DNA from: a virus
Reading direction: 5' to 3' (one strand)
DNA: 47,216 nt
IMG/VR virus record: IMGVR_UViG_3300025009_000028
Span: 1-47,216 of that record
Each line of letters opens with the position of its first letter. Position 1 is the stretch's first letter. A model generated the notes under the pieces. The model was not told where the DNA came from and searched no databases. It worked only from the letters and a program-made list of their open reading frames with translations. Positions 37,358-45,809 of this stretch are shown here, piece by piece. Position numbers and translations under genes: made by a program.

Positions 37358-38070
37358 TGGAAACGGCATTGAATAGAGGAATAGGGGACATTAACGCAAC
37401 CTTGGCATCAATTACGAACCAAGTAGCGGCATTAAACACACAAACGCTTACAACCGATTTTTTGGACAATACTTATTTTATAATTTCTGCGGCAATAAAC
37501 GGTGGAGCAATGGGAACAGCAATTTCGGAAGTAAAACACCCTGGTGTGTTTCAAATTGCATCATCTGCATCAGCTAATTCAGGCGCACGTGCGATAACAC
37601 ACTCAAATAGTATACGTTTAAGCGGTGGTGAAAAAACTACAATTATTTTTAAAACTCCTGCCAATTTAACAGGTGTTACAGCCGTTATGGGATTTTGTGA
37701 CACTTTAGATGCAATAGCATGGGCAGATTGCGCTTGTATTAAAATTAACGGGACTACATTAACAGGTGAAACAGAAAGTAATAACGCTGGTTCAACAACC
37801 GGGACATCATACACTGTTGCGGTGGATACTTGGTACAGAGTGGTTATTGAAGTAAACGCGGATGCAACAAGTGTATCGTTTAAGTTATATGCTGATGATA
37901 GCGATACTTTACTTTGGAGCAACACGCTTACGACGAATATACCGACAGCAGCAGGGAGAGAGTTACATTATGTTATAACCGCAATTATGGCTTCTCCAAC
38001 AGGCACTACTGTATTGTTATTAATAGATTACCTTAACATTCAATTCACAAATTCGAGGAGGGTGGTCTAA
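37357..38070 (+). CDS. Structural protein with lectin-like beta fold (237 aa)
   Basis: ATG 37357. A short N-terminal helix (about 1-30) leads to a jelly-roll-like beta domain rich in Thr, Ser, Ala and Gly (GGEKTTIIFKTP, VDTWYRVVIEVNADATSVSFKLYADD). This is the style of lectin/glucanase folds in carbohydrate-binding virion proteins. It may be a head fibre binding the host surface. Assignment is weak. Confidence 0.5.
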   Translation: METALNRGIGDINATLASITNQVAALNTQTLTTDFLDNTYFIISAAINGGAMGTAISEVKHPGVFQIASSASANSGARAITHSNSIRLSGGEKTTIIFKTPANLTGVTAVMGFCDTLDAIAWADCACIKINGTTLTGETESNNAGSTTGTSYTVAVDTWYRVVIEVNADATSVSFKLYADDSDTLLWSNTLTTNIPTAAGRELHYVITAIMASPTGTTVLLLIDYLNIQFTNSRRVV

Positions 38071-38321
38071 TGATTTATTTTTATGATGATAACGGAAAAT
38101 ACATTGGTTGTCGTGAGTTATTGGATGGCGAATCTGTCCCATCAAAAGCAACAACCGTTGAGCTAGTCGTTTTAGATGGACAGGAAGCCTATTTTGTGAA
38201 CGGAGCATGGGAAGTCAATACAATAAATGTTGCACCTGTTGCAGTAACAATAGAACCAACCACAGAAGAAGTGCTTGACGAACTCATTACCTTACTTGTT
38301 GATAAAGGGGTGATCTATTGA
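38070..38321 (+). CDS. Small hypothetical protein, tail-fibre-accessory-like (83 aa)
   Basis: ATG 38070 overlaps the previous stop. Begins MIYFYDDNGKYIGCREL, then VELVVLDGQEAYFVNGAWEV. It resembles short proteins encoded next to fibre genes. Its stop overlaps the next ATG. Confidence 0.55.
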   Translation: MIYFYDDNGKYIGCRELLDGESVPSKATTVELVVLDGQEAYFVNGAWEVNTINVAPVAVTIEPTTEEVLDELITLLVDKGVIY

Positions 38322-38491
38322 TGTATGAGAAGTTAGAGAAGCACCTTGATAATAAGGGTCTCAAAATCAAAGCTGATGAAAATGCCAGTAAATCCGAAGC
38401 AGTAAAGGCCGAATACAAAGCTAAAGAAAAGGTAAAAGCCTTGACACAGTCTGAAAGATTAGAGCGTATTGAGAAGATTTTAGGACTGTAG
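38321..38491 (+). CDS. Very small helical protein (56 aa)
   Basis: ATG 38321 overlaps the previous stop by one base; GGGGTGA lies upstream. One long Lys/Glu-rich coiled helix (NASKSEAVKAEYKAKEKVKAL). It resembles XkdX-like or linker proteins only in size; function unknown. Confidence 0.5.
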   Translation: MYEKLEKHLDNKGLKIKADENASKSEAVKAEYKAKEKVKALTQSERLERIEKILGL

Positions 38492-38575
38492 TTACTTCGC
38501 ACTTGGATAAAATTTTGAACAGCGGAGCTTGCCAAAACCGGCTCCTTTAATTTTGCCCGAAAGGATGTGATAAAT

Positions 38576-39430
38576 TTGTCAACCACTGTATCAGCTTTTA
38601 TTACCGAGCTTGATTTGCGCTATCCAAACGCCTTTACAAACACCAATAAATTAGCATGGGTGAATGAATTAGAACTATCTCTATACACTGACATAATAGA
38701 AGAATATAGGGTGGCTTACTATTCCAGGACAGCACATATTCAAGAATTAACTTTGCCTTCCGGTGTAACATTTGACGATGTATATTCTGTTTGGGTGGAT
38801 AGTGTTCAATATCAAAAAAACAGTTTAAGGCATTACAATACTTTAAAATCGTTCTGGCACGAGAACAACAAACTCCAAATTTACCCCATTCCAACCGAAA
38901 ACGATTCTTCTTACGTATCGGGAGCAGCGGAAATTACCTTTGCAGTTTCAACCATTACGACTACAGGTGACGACTTCATAGGCTTTACCGCAGGGGACAT
39001 TATACTTGTATCAGGCTGTTCGGATGAAACTGCTAACAACAAATACGCCACCATCGTTTCAGTTGCCGCAAAGGTTCTTGCCTTCGCCACTGGAACATTT
39101 ACGGCTCAAGCGGAAAGTGCTGCTGTAACGATAACAGCGCCCAAGGTTAAACTGATCTATCGGTATACGCCGACTGAAAAGGTTGTTGGTAATATCGCAA
39201 CCGACACGCTTTTATTACCTGGAAGATTTAATTCTCTGTATTATTTTTATGCAATGGCACAGATGGCTTTATTAAATCGTGAATTTGACGAGTATTCAAA
39301 CTATCAAACACTGTATAATTCGGCATTAGCTGACTTTGTAAGGTGGTACGAAGATAGACGACCGTTCAAGGCCGACAATGTATTAGAAAGTGGGTGGGGC
39401 TATGTTTCTTCCGGCGCTGAGGACGAATAA
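38576..39430 (+). CDS. Head-to-tail adaptor, gp4-like
   Basis: A 284-residue protein. TTG 38576 is preferred over GTG 38567, as AAAGGATGTGA lies correctly before it. Opening helices (TELDLRYPNAFTNTNKLAWVNELELSLYTDII) and closing helices (LPGRFNSLYYFYAMAQMALLNREFDEYSNYQTLYNSALADFVRW) flank a beta insertion (about 110-200). This is the pattern of short-tail adaptor proteins that sit below the portal. The helical parts fit the adaptor; the insertion may be an exposed domain. Confidence 0.7.
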   Translation: MSTTVSAFITELDLRYPNAFTNTNKLAWVNELELSLYTDIIEEYRVAYYSRTAHIQELTLPSGVTFDDVYSVWVDSVQYQKNSLRHYNTLKSFWHENNKLQIYPIPTENDSSYVSGAAEITFAVSTITTTGDDFIGFTAGDIILVSGCSDETANNKYATIVSVAAKVLAFATGTFTAQAESAAVTITAPKVKLIYRYTPTEKVVGNIATDTLLLPGRFNSLYYFYAMAQMALLNREFDEYSNYQTLYNSALADFVRWYEDRRPFKADNVLESGWGYVSSGAEDE

Positions 39431-40709
39431 GAAAGTGACCAAAAGAAGCATTATCCAGTGGGCAGGGCTGAATAAAAAGGTACTCATAGAAGATAACCAA
39501 TTTTCAGCTACAACCAATCTGTCAACTAAAAACTACCCACTGATAAGCCCTAGACCTTCCCGCGCAACTTCATACACTTTAACCGCAGGATGGGCATTGT
39601 TTGCTTCAAGTAAATTAGCGTGGGTGGATGGAACTGACTTCTTCTATAATGGAGTAGACGAGGGCAATGTAACGGCTTCTGCTAAGTCAATGGTAGAGAT
39701 ATCAAACAGGATAGTTATATTCCCCGATAAAGTCTCTTATGACACTATAGGAGATACTTTTGCCTCTTTCGGTACTGGCACATATCCTACTGCAGGTTCT
39801 GTGCCGGACATAGATTATGCATGTATGCTGGACAACCGCATATTTGGCGTGAAGGGCGATAATATATATGCCTGTGCATTGGGTGACTTTGACGATTGGA
39901 CAACATTTTCAAGCCCTTCAGAAGCAACGGACGCATACCAAGTGGACACTGGAACACTGGGCAACTTCACAGGAATAGCGGCGTTTAAAGGAACTGTTTT
40001 AGCCTTTAAGGGAGATAGAGTTTTTAAATTGTTTGGAGATGTACCAGAGGATTTTCAGTTTATTGAGATTTCGCGGCTAGGCTGTCAGAATCATAAGTCT
40101 ATATGCGAAGTAAATGATATTTTGTTCTGGCTAAGCGATAAGGGAATAGTTGCATACACGGGTGGAGCGCCGGAAGCGATAAACGATGATCTGAACGAAA
40201 CTTACATTTCTGCTGTAGCCGGTGGTGATGGCAGGAAATATTACATATCGCTTTACAATGGTTCAACTTATGCCCTATATGTTTATGATACGCGAAATGG
40301 TATTTGGCTGCAAGAGGACACTTTAAATGTGAAAGACTTTGCATATTTCGAAGGTTATCTTTACGCTCTGGCAAGTGACCATAAGATCTATAAATTTAAC
40401 TCAGGGACAGAAACCGTCACAAGTATAGCAATCACAAAGGAATTTACAGACGATTTGACCGAGAAGAAGGGAAACACTGAATTGATTTTCATGGTTGACC
40501 TTGAATCCGGTTCTTCAATGAAAGTCTATACAAGAGTCAATAATGGTTCGTTTACACTGGTAAAGACTTATACAACCGCCGACCTGTCGACCTTGCGTGT
40601 TCCAATAGTGGTAAACCGGGCAAACCATTTTCAGATTAAGCTTGAAATGACAGGTGAATACAAGATATATCAAACCGAAAGAAAGATTTATGTTGGAAGC
40701 GAAAACTAA
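39402..40709 (+). CDS. Tail hub / packaged-DNA stabilisation protein, beta-propeller (gp10-like)
   Basis: A 435-residue protein from ATG 39402 (an upstream GTG is possible), overlapping the adaptor gene by 29 bases. Repeating beta blades (WALFASSKLAWVDGTDFFYNG, VEISNRIVIFPDKVSYDT, ACMLDNRIFGVKGDNIYACALG, AFKGTVLAFKGDRVFKLFGD, YFEGYLYALASDHKIYKFNSG) indicate a beta-propeller like P22 gp10 and other podovirus tail hubs. It closes the portal channel and carries the spikes. The lack of long-tail genes nearby supports this. Confidence 0.75.
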   Translation: MFLPALRTNKKVTKRSIIQWAGLNKKVLIEDNQFSATTNLSTKNYPLISPRPSRATSYTLTAGWALFASSKLAWVDGTDFFYNGVDEGNVTASAKSMVEISNRIVIFPDKVSYDTIGDTFASFGTGTYPTAGSVPDIDYACMLDNRIFGVKGDNIYACALGDFDDWTTFSSPSEATDAYQVDTGTLGNFTGIAAFKGTVLAFKGDRVFKLFGDVPEDFQFIEISRLGCQNHKSICEVNDILFWLSDKGIVAYTGGAPEAINDDLNETYISAVAGGDGRKYYISLYNGSTYALYVYDTRNGIWLQEDTLNVKDFAYFEGYLYALASDHKIYKFNSGTETVTSIAITKEFTDDLTEKKGNTELIFMVDLESGSSMKVYTRVNNGSFTLVKTYTTADLSTLRVPIVVNRANHFQIKLEMTGEYKIYQTERKIYVGSEN

Positions 40710-40724
40710 TAAGGATGTGATTAT

Positions 40725-41954
40725 ATGGCTTATACAATTCAAAGGGGCGACACATTAAACACATTGGCGAAGAAATACAATACCACTGTCAATGCCTTAA
40801 TGAGTGCCAATCCAAGTATAAAGGACCCGAATAAAATATATGCAGGGGCGAGTTTAAACCTTCCAACCGTCACACCAATAAAAGCCGTAACACCTGCTGC
40901 AACAACTACCGCAAAGGTAACGCCCATTAATACTGCGCCCGTTAATACCGCACCCGTAACCGCTATCACGCCCACAGTATCAACAAGTTCCGAGCCTGTG
41001 AATCCGTATAGTGATTATGTAATGAATTCACTTACTTCGCTACAGAATTCCGTAAAGAGTATGCCGGCATATGACGTTACTACCGACCCCCTTTATGCAC
41101 CTTTGAAGCAACAGTATGAACAGGCGGGACAGACGGCATTCAACAACACAATAGGCAGGCTATCGGCTTTAACAGGTGGCAGACCGTCAACAGCGGCAGT
41201 TGGAACGGCTACAGCAGCGAACAATCAGTACGCTCAAGAGTTTGCTTCCAAAGTCCTTCCCGAGCTGACAAGCCAATACTATGACCGATACAATCAGAAC
41301 TTGCAGAATCAGTTATCTATATTGAGTAAGACGATGGGTGTTGAAGATACTGCATATGACAGGCAAGAGAAGGTAAAGGAAGCAGAAAGGCAAGCGTTCT
41401 TTGATACCATAGGGCAGTATTATGACAACATACAGTTAAGAATAAATCAGATAACGAACGATAACGACACTTCAAACGATTGGCAGATACCTTACTTAAA
41501 GACGGAGAGACAGGAGAAGTTGAAGACTCTTGAAGCCGCCAAAGCAGAAGCCGAAAAGACCGAGTATGAAAGAGGCATCGAGCAGACTAAATTGACAAAT
41601 GACACAAATTATACCAATGCTCAGATAAGCAATCTTGCAGCAGATAACGCAAGGCTGGCAGCAGGTTCAAGCGGCTCAGACCCCGAGCCAACTTTGACAA
41701 CCACGCAATATTTCAATCAGGCCAAGGATTTGCTTAACGAAAGGGTTGCCACTGGTCAAACAGATTCGGATTCAAAGCCGATTTATAGGCCGAAGTATAC
41801 AAAGGAACAGTTTGAAACATGGCTTAATAATGCGTTACCTAAGACTCCGAAAGGCGACAAAATGTATGACGATATTATAGCGGCCCTTGATATTGATAAT
41901 GTTGAGTTTTACAAACCGGCACCACAGCGCGATATATATTGGAGAACAAAATAA
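40725..41954 (+). CDS. LysM-containing virion protein, probably ejected or tail-tip
   Basis: A 409-residue protein from ATG 40725 behind AAGGATGTGA. LysM domain at residues 2-48 (YTIQRGDTLNTLAKKYNTT) binds peptidoglycan. A Thr/Pro/Val-rich linker (about 50-90) joins a helical domain (SDYVMNSLTSLQNSVKSMPAY, then LTGGRPSTAAV). The helical part resembles proteins of Firmicute short-tailed phages found next to ejection proteins. It probably helps cross the cell wall during DNA entry. Confidence 0.65.
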   Translation: MAYTIQRGDTLNTLAKKYNTTVNALMSANPSIKDPNKIYAGASLNLPTVTPIKAVTPAATTTAKVTPINTAPVNTAPVTAITPTVSTSSEPVNPYSDYVMNSLTSLQNSVKSMPAYDVTTDPLYAPLKQQYEQAGQTAFNNTIGRLSALTGGRPSTAAVGTATAANNQYAQEFASKVLPELTSQYYDRYNQNLQNQLSILSKTMGVEDTAYDRQEKVKEAERQAFFDTIGQYYDNIQLRINQITNDNDTSNDWQIPYLKTERQEKLKTLEAAKAEAEKTEYERGIEQTKLTNDTNYTNAQISNLAADNARLAAGSSGSDPEPTLTTTQYFNQAKDLLNERVATGQTDSDSKPIYRPKYTKEQFETWLNNALPKTPKGDKMYDDIIAALDIDNVEFYKPAPQRDIYWRTK

Positions 41955-41967
41955 GTGAGGTGTTATC

Positions 41968-44900
41968 ATGGCGTATGTTTCAACAAGAAGGCAGAAGATA
42001 TCGGGGGCGGATAATCAGACTAAAAATAAATCAACAGATGCATATGTTTCTGAACGCCGCAAAAAGGTGCAAGGCATAGTTGATGAAGCTGCTGAACAAA
42101 GCGAGTCTGTCAAAACTGCTGATAGTGGACTTACAAAGATACCTTATGTATCTCCGAATAAAAAGGCTGTACAGGAAAAGAAGGATACTACAAGGCAGAA
42201 ACAGAATGTCAAAGAATCGCGACTAAATGAAGGTAGCACGCCGACAATGAGTTATGCTTTATTGGATAATTTGAAGAAGGCTTCAACGATCCCTACGCAA
42301 AAAGCTGCAGTAACGCAAAAGCCTTTTACGCAAACGCCCATTGACCAACGGTTGCAGATAGGCGGAGAAGCTACAAAGAACGATAACCGCTCATATATCG
42401 GCATGAACATTATACCTGCATATAAAGAAGATACAGGGCTGGAAAAGGTAGGCAAGGGGGTAGTCAATTATGGCGTTGGTGGTGCTTTGTCATTGGCAAG
42501 TAATCTCGCTGGCAGTGTGGGACAGGCAATGATGCAGACCGTATCAAATACGGATAAAGCTATTAAGGGCGAGAAACTTGACTTCTCCGAGAAAACACTT
42601 CGCAAAGACATTCTGCCAAAACAGTACGATGAAGCATTAACCAATCTTGCTAAAACGGGCAAAGGTGGGGCATTAGCAAGTCAAGCTATTGATATGCTGA
42701 TTAACATGGGGCTTGACCCTACAACGTATATCGGCGGTGGTATAGTTGACGATTTGTCGAGAGCTGGAATAATGGGAAAGGCAAGTAAACCGTCAACAGA
42801 GTTTGTCAAACTGGTAGGTGAGAGGCAACAGGCTATACTTGCGAAACAAGCGGCTAAAACGGCTAAGGCAGCGGTAAACAGCGTTGATGCTCCTATGGCC
42901 AATAAGGCCGCAGGAATAGCGGACGATGCCAATATTAAGCAAGCTACAAGCACAATTGACACTCCCACTGTTAATAAAGTGGCAGGGGTAGAGGATACGG
43001 TGGCCGTTAAGCCTACACAAGTCGTACAGCCAAAAATAGAAGCTGAACAGGTAAACACACCTACGGTAAATAAGATAGCTCAAAATGGCGTACAAGAGGT
43101 TGCACCTAAAACCCCATCACAGCAGAAGTATGTCGAACAGGTTACGGCAAAGCTGCCTGATGATGCGGATGGGCTGAGCAAGAAGATTGCTGAACTGGAA
43201 GCGGCAAAGAGTGTTGAAAAAGATGGACATAAACTGTTAAAGATTAACTTACAGTTGTTTGCGGCGAAAAAGAAACTTGATGGATTGAGCAAAGTTTACT
43301 CCAACACTTTAAAGAACACGGATGTCATTCCGCAAGAGGTCAAGAACTTACTTGACGAAGATGATTTCCGCTATGACCCGCTCACTGAAAAACAACAACT
43401 TGAAACTGCAAGGACGAAAATAAACGCTGATACAGATGGAGAATTGAAACGTATACAGGACTTGTCAAGGACGGAATATAATCAAGATGATGTTAATGTG
43501 GGCATGGAATTGTTACATGATTTGTCAAATAAGAAAGACCTTACAGCCGATGAAATAGCCAATATCCGCAAAACAGCAAAAGGTGTATCGCAAGCAGGAA
43601 GAACACAAGGCCGAGGCGTACAGGCATTTGCAAAGTATACACGGACAAAAGAGGGTGTTATTGCTTCGACGCAGAAAGTAGTTGATAAGGTTGAGGATGG
43701 AATCAAAAATACAAATCCAAAGCTGATGGACAAGGTTAAAAAAGAAGCAGAAGAAATTTTTAATAAGGCAAAGAGAGAAGGCAAGAAAGCAGATTACGAC
43801 AAGATATTGTCGCAGGTAAAAAGGAAGTACAACGTGCCTGATTTGACGGACGGCGACATTAAGGCTATTGCTGATTATATGGATAAATATAAAAGTGCTA
43901 TGCCAGGTTCAAGGGAAGCTAAAGAAGCATGGTACAAGGTTATGCAGATAATGAGCAATAAGATACCTCCGACACTGGTTGATAAGTTCAGAGGATTACA
44001 GAGGGTATCGTACTTGCTAAACCCTAAAACACTGTTAGTTAGAAATCCTACAGGCAACGTCGTTATGAATATTGCTGAAACCATTAAGGATCTTCCTGGC
44101 GCAATGGTAGACAAGGTTACATCTGCTGTCCGTAAAAGTGACAGGACAACAGCATTGCCAAGCGTTGGGAGGCTAAGGGCACAATTCAAAGGTGCAAAGA
44201 GCGGATTAGGTGAGGCATTAAAGGATATTAAGGCCGGAGTTGACACATCACCAACGATTGGTATGCTTGAAATGCCGAGAAGGGACGTATTCAGCAATAA
44301 TAACCTCATAGGAAAGGCTTTGAACAAGGCTGATAAGTTAGTAGGGCAGATGCTTCAATTAGGTGATAGACCGTTCTACACAGCCGCATATGATGAGCGC
44401 ATAAGTGACTTATTGAAACTGGGCAAAACTAAAGAAGTCACACAGGAAATGATGGATGCGGCGAATGACTATGCACTTGAAAGAGTATTCCAGAATGACA
44501 GTGGAATTGCACAAGTGTTTAAAGCATTGAAAACGCCACCTGCTAAAGCTCCGCAAGGGTTAAAAGATGCGTGGGGATTTATAGTTAATGGCGTTATACC
44601 GTTTTCTAAGACTCCTGCAAATATCCTCAATAAGCTGCTTGAGTATTCTCCTGCCGGGCTTGCAAAGGCTATCGGGCATGGTGCATACTCTAAGGCTGGT
44701 AAGACGGTATTCAATCAAAAATACTTCGTGGATAACATTGCAAGAGGCTTGACGGGTACAGGACTTGCGACTTTAGGTTATACAATGGCAAGTAAAGGAC
44801 TTATTAAAGGCAAGGCAGACAGTGACAAAGACGTTGCGGCACTTGAAAGATTGATGGGGATTAACTCGTATTCATTTGTAATAGATGGGAAGTCATATAC

Positions 44901-45663
44901 CTTCGATTGGGCACAGCCGGTAGGTTCAGTATTAGCAGCCGGAGCAGATGCGTACTATTCCGGAATGAATAAGGATAACTTCTCTGAACAGTTAAACGCA
45001 GCCTTGCAAGGGTATGGCAATACGTTTTTCAATCAAAGTATGATGCAGAGTTTAACGAGGTTTTTGAACACTTATAATCCGATCTCAGGCGTTGTAAGTA
45101 GCGTGACTGGTACAGCAAACATTGTTACCCCTACTTTCGGCGCACAAGTAGCAAAAACAATCGATCCATATGTAAGGGATACTTCTGCAGATACCGGAAT
45201 AGGTGAAACGGTGAATAAACAGTTGGTGAGGATTCCAGGACTAAGTATGACATTGCCTAAGAAGATTGACACATTAGGGCAAGAGCAGAAACAATCACAG
45301 GGGCGCGGTATTATGGCAAGGGCGGTTGAACAGTTTGTAAGTCCGGGATATTTTGGTGACACAGAAAAATCGAATGAAACCATGAAGAAAATATACGAGA
45401 TTTACAAGGCTACGGATGAAAAAGCTGTATTCCCAAAGCTTGCACCGGAAAGCTTCAGCAGGACCGTGAAGGGTGAGAAAGAAACAGTCAAGTTGACAGC
45501 AGAGCAGAAACGTGAGTGGCAGAAGATTTCAGGCGATTTTTACAGCAAGAACTTCACCCATAGGATAAAAGACAGGCCCGATGATGAAGCAAGGGCAAAG
45601 GCGTTGAAAAAGCTTGCGGATGATGCGTATGATTTTGCTAAAAAGAAAATGTTTCCTAAATAA
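41968..45663 (+). CDS. Large internal virion / ejection protein (1,231 aa)
   Basis: The longest gene, from ATG 41968 behind AAGTGAGGTG. The N-terminal 400 residues are low-complexity (Lys/Ala/Thr) with repeated TPTVNK(I/V)A elements. The middle is helical (LDEDDFRYDPLTEKQQLE onward). The C-terminal half has GDRPFYTAAYDERISDLLKLG, NGVIPFSKTPANILNKLLEYSPAGL and hydrophobic stretches, like LPD38-type polyvalent-protein domains. Where long-tailed phages have a tape measure, this podovirus-type layout has ejection proteins, so it probably leaves the virion with the DNA and may span the envelope. Confidence 0.65.
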   Translation: MAYVSTRRQKISGADNQTKNKSTDAYVSERRKKVQGIVDEAAEQSESVKTADSGLTKIPYVSPNKKAVQEKKDTTRQKQNVKESRLNEGSTPTMSYALLDNLKKASTIPTQKAAVTQKPFTQTPIDQRLQIGGEATKNDNRSYIGMNIIPAYKEDTGLEKVGKGVVNYGVGGALSLASNLAGSVGQAMMQTVSNTDKAIKGEKLDFSEKTLRKDILPKQYDEALTNLAKTGKGGALASQAIDMLINMGLDPTTYIGGGIVDDLSRAGIMGKASKPSTEFVKLVGERQQAILAKQAAKTAKAAVNSVDAPMANKAAGIADDANIKQATSTIDTPTVNKVAGVEDTVAVKPTQVVQPKIEAEQVNTPTVNKIAQNGVQEVAPKTPSQQKYVEQVTAKLPDDADGLSKKIAELEAAKSVEKDGHKLLKINLQLFAAKKKLDGLSKVYSNTLKNTDVIPQEVKNLLDEDDFRYDPLTEKQQLETARTKINADTDGELKRIQDLSRTEYNQDDVNVGMELLHDLSNKKDLTADEIANIRKTAKGVSQAGRTQGRGVQAFAKYTRTKEGVIASTQKVVDKVEDGIKNTNPKLMDKVKKEAEEIFNKAKREGKKADYDKILSQVKRKYNVPDLTDGDIKAIADYMDKYKSAMPGSREAKEAWYKVMQIMSNKIPPTLVDKFRGLQRVSYLLNPKTLLVRNPTGNVVMNIAETIKDLPGAMVDKVTSAVRKSDRTTALPSVGRLRAQFKGAKSGLGEALKDIKAGVDTSPTIGMLEMPRRDVFSNNNLIGKALNKADKLVGQMLQLGDRPFYTAAYDERISDLLKLGKTKEVTQEMMDAANDYALERVFQNDSGIAQVFKALKTPPAKAPQGLKDAWGFIVNGVIPFSKTPANILNKLLEYSPAGLAKAIGHGAYSKAGKTVFNQKYFVDNIARGLTGTGLATLGYTMASKGLIKGKADSDKDVAALERLMGINSYSFVIDGKSYTFDWAQPVGSVLAAGADAYYSGMNKDNFSEQLNAALQGYGNTFFNQSMMQSLTRFLNTYNPISGVVSSVTGTANIVTPTFGAQVAKTIDPYVRDTSADTGIGETVNKQLVRIPGLSMTLPKKIDTLGQEQKQSQGRGIMARAVEQFVSPGYFGDTEKSNETMKKIYEIYKATDEKAVFPKLAPESFSRTVKGEKETVKLTAEQKREWQKISGDFYSKNFTHRIKDRPDDEARAKALKKLADDAYDFAKKKMFPK

Positions 45664-45666
45664 CGC

Positions 45667-45703
45667 AAAGCCCCAAAGGATAACTCCAATGGGGCTTTAT
45701 TGA
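45667..45703 (+). terminator. Terminator after the ejection-protein gene
   Basis: AAAGCCCCA (45667-45675) pairs with TGGGGCTTT (45690-45698), followed by ATTG. A 9-base stem at the end of the structural run; the spike genes after it probably have separate or reduced expression. Confidence 0.7.
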
Positions 45704-45717
45704 TTGGAAGTGATAAC

Positions 45718-45756
45718 ATGCCAACGCCAATATTCCAGCCATACAGACAAATATAA
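45718..45756 (+). pseudogene. Remnant of a second tail-fibre N-terminus
   Basis: ATG 45718 follows GGAAGTG and reads MPTPIFQPYRQI then TAA. The fibre gene at 730 begins MSTPVFQPYTPG, with a like leader (GGAAGTAGAAAC vs GGAAGTGATAAC). The matching start site and first nine residues suggest a decayed or cut fibre-gene copy just before the spike gene. It might also be a short translated peptide. Confidence 0.55.
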
Positions 45757-45809
45757 GGTTTACCAAATTGAATGAAATTTTATATAGATTCAGATTAGAG
45801 GAGGTACAA

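Noticed and set aside
41968-45663. Tape-measure protein
   Set aside because: Size fits, but no tail tube, chaperone frameshift pair or distal tail gene is present, and adaptor plus propeller genes precede it; an internal ejection protein is more consistent.
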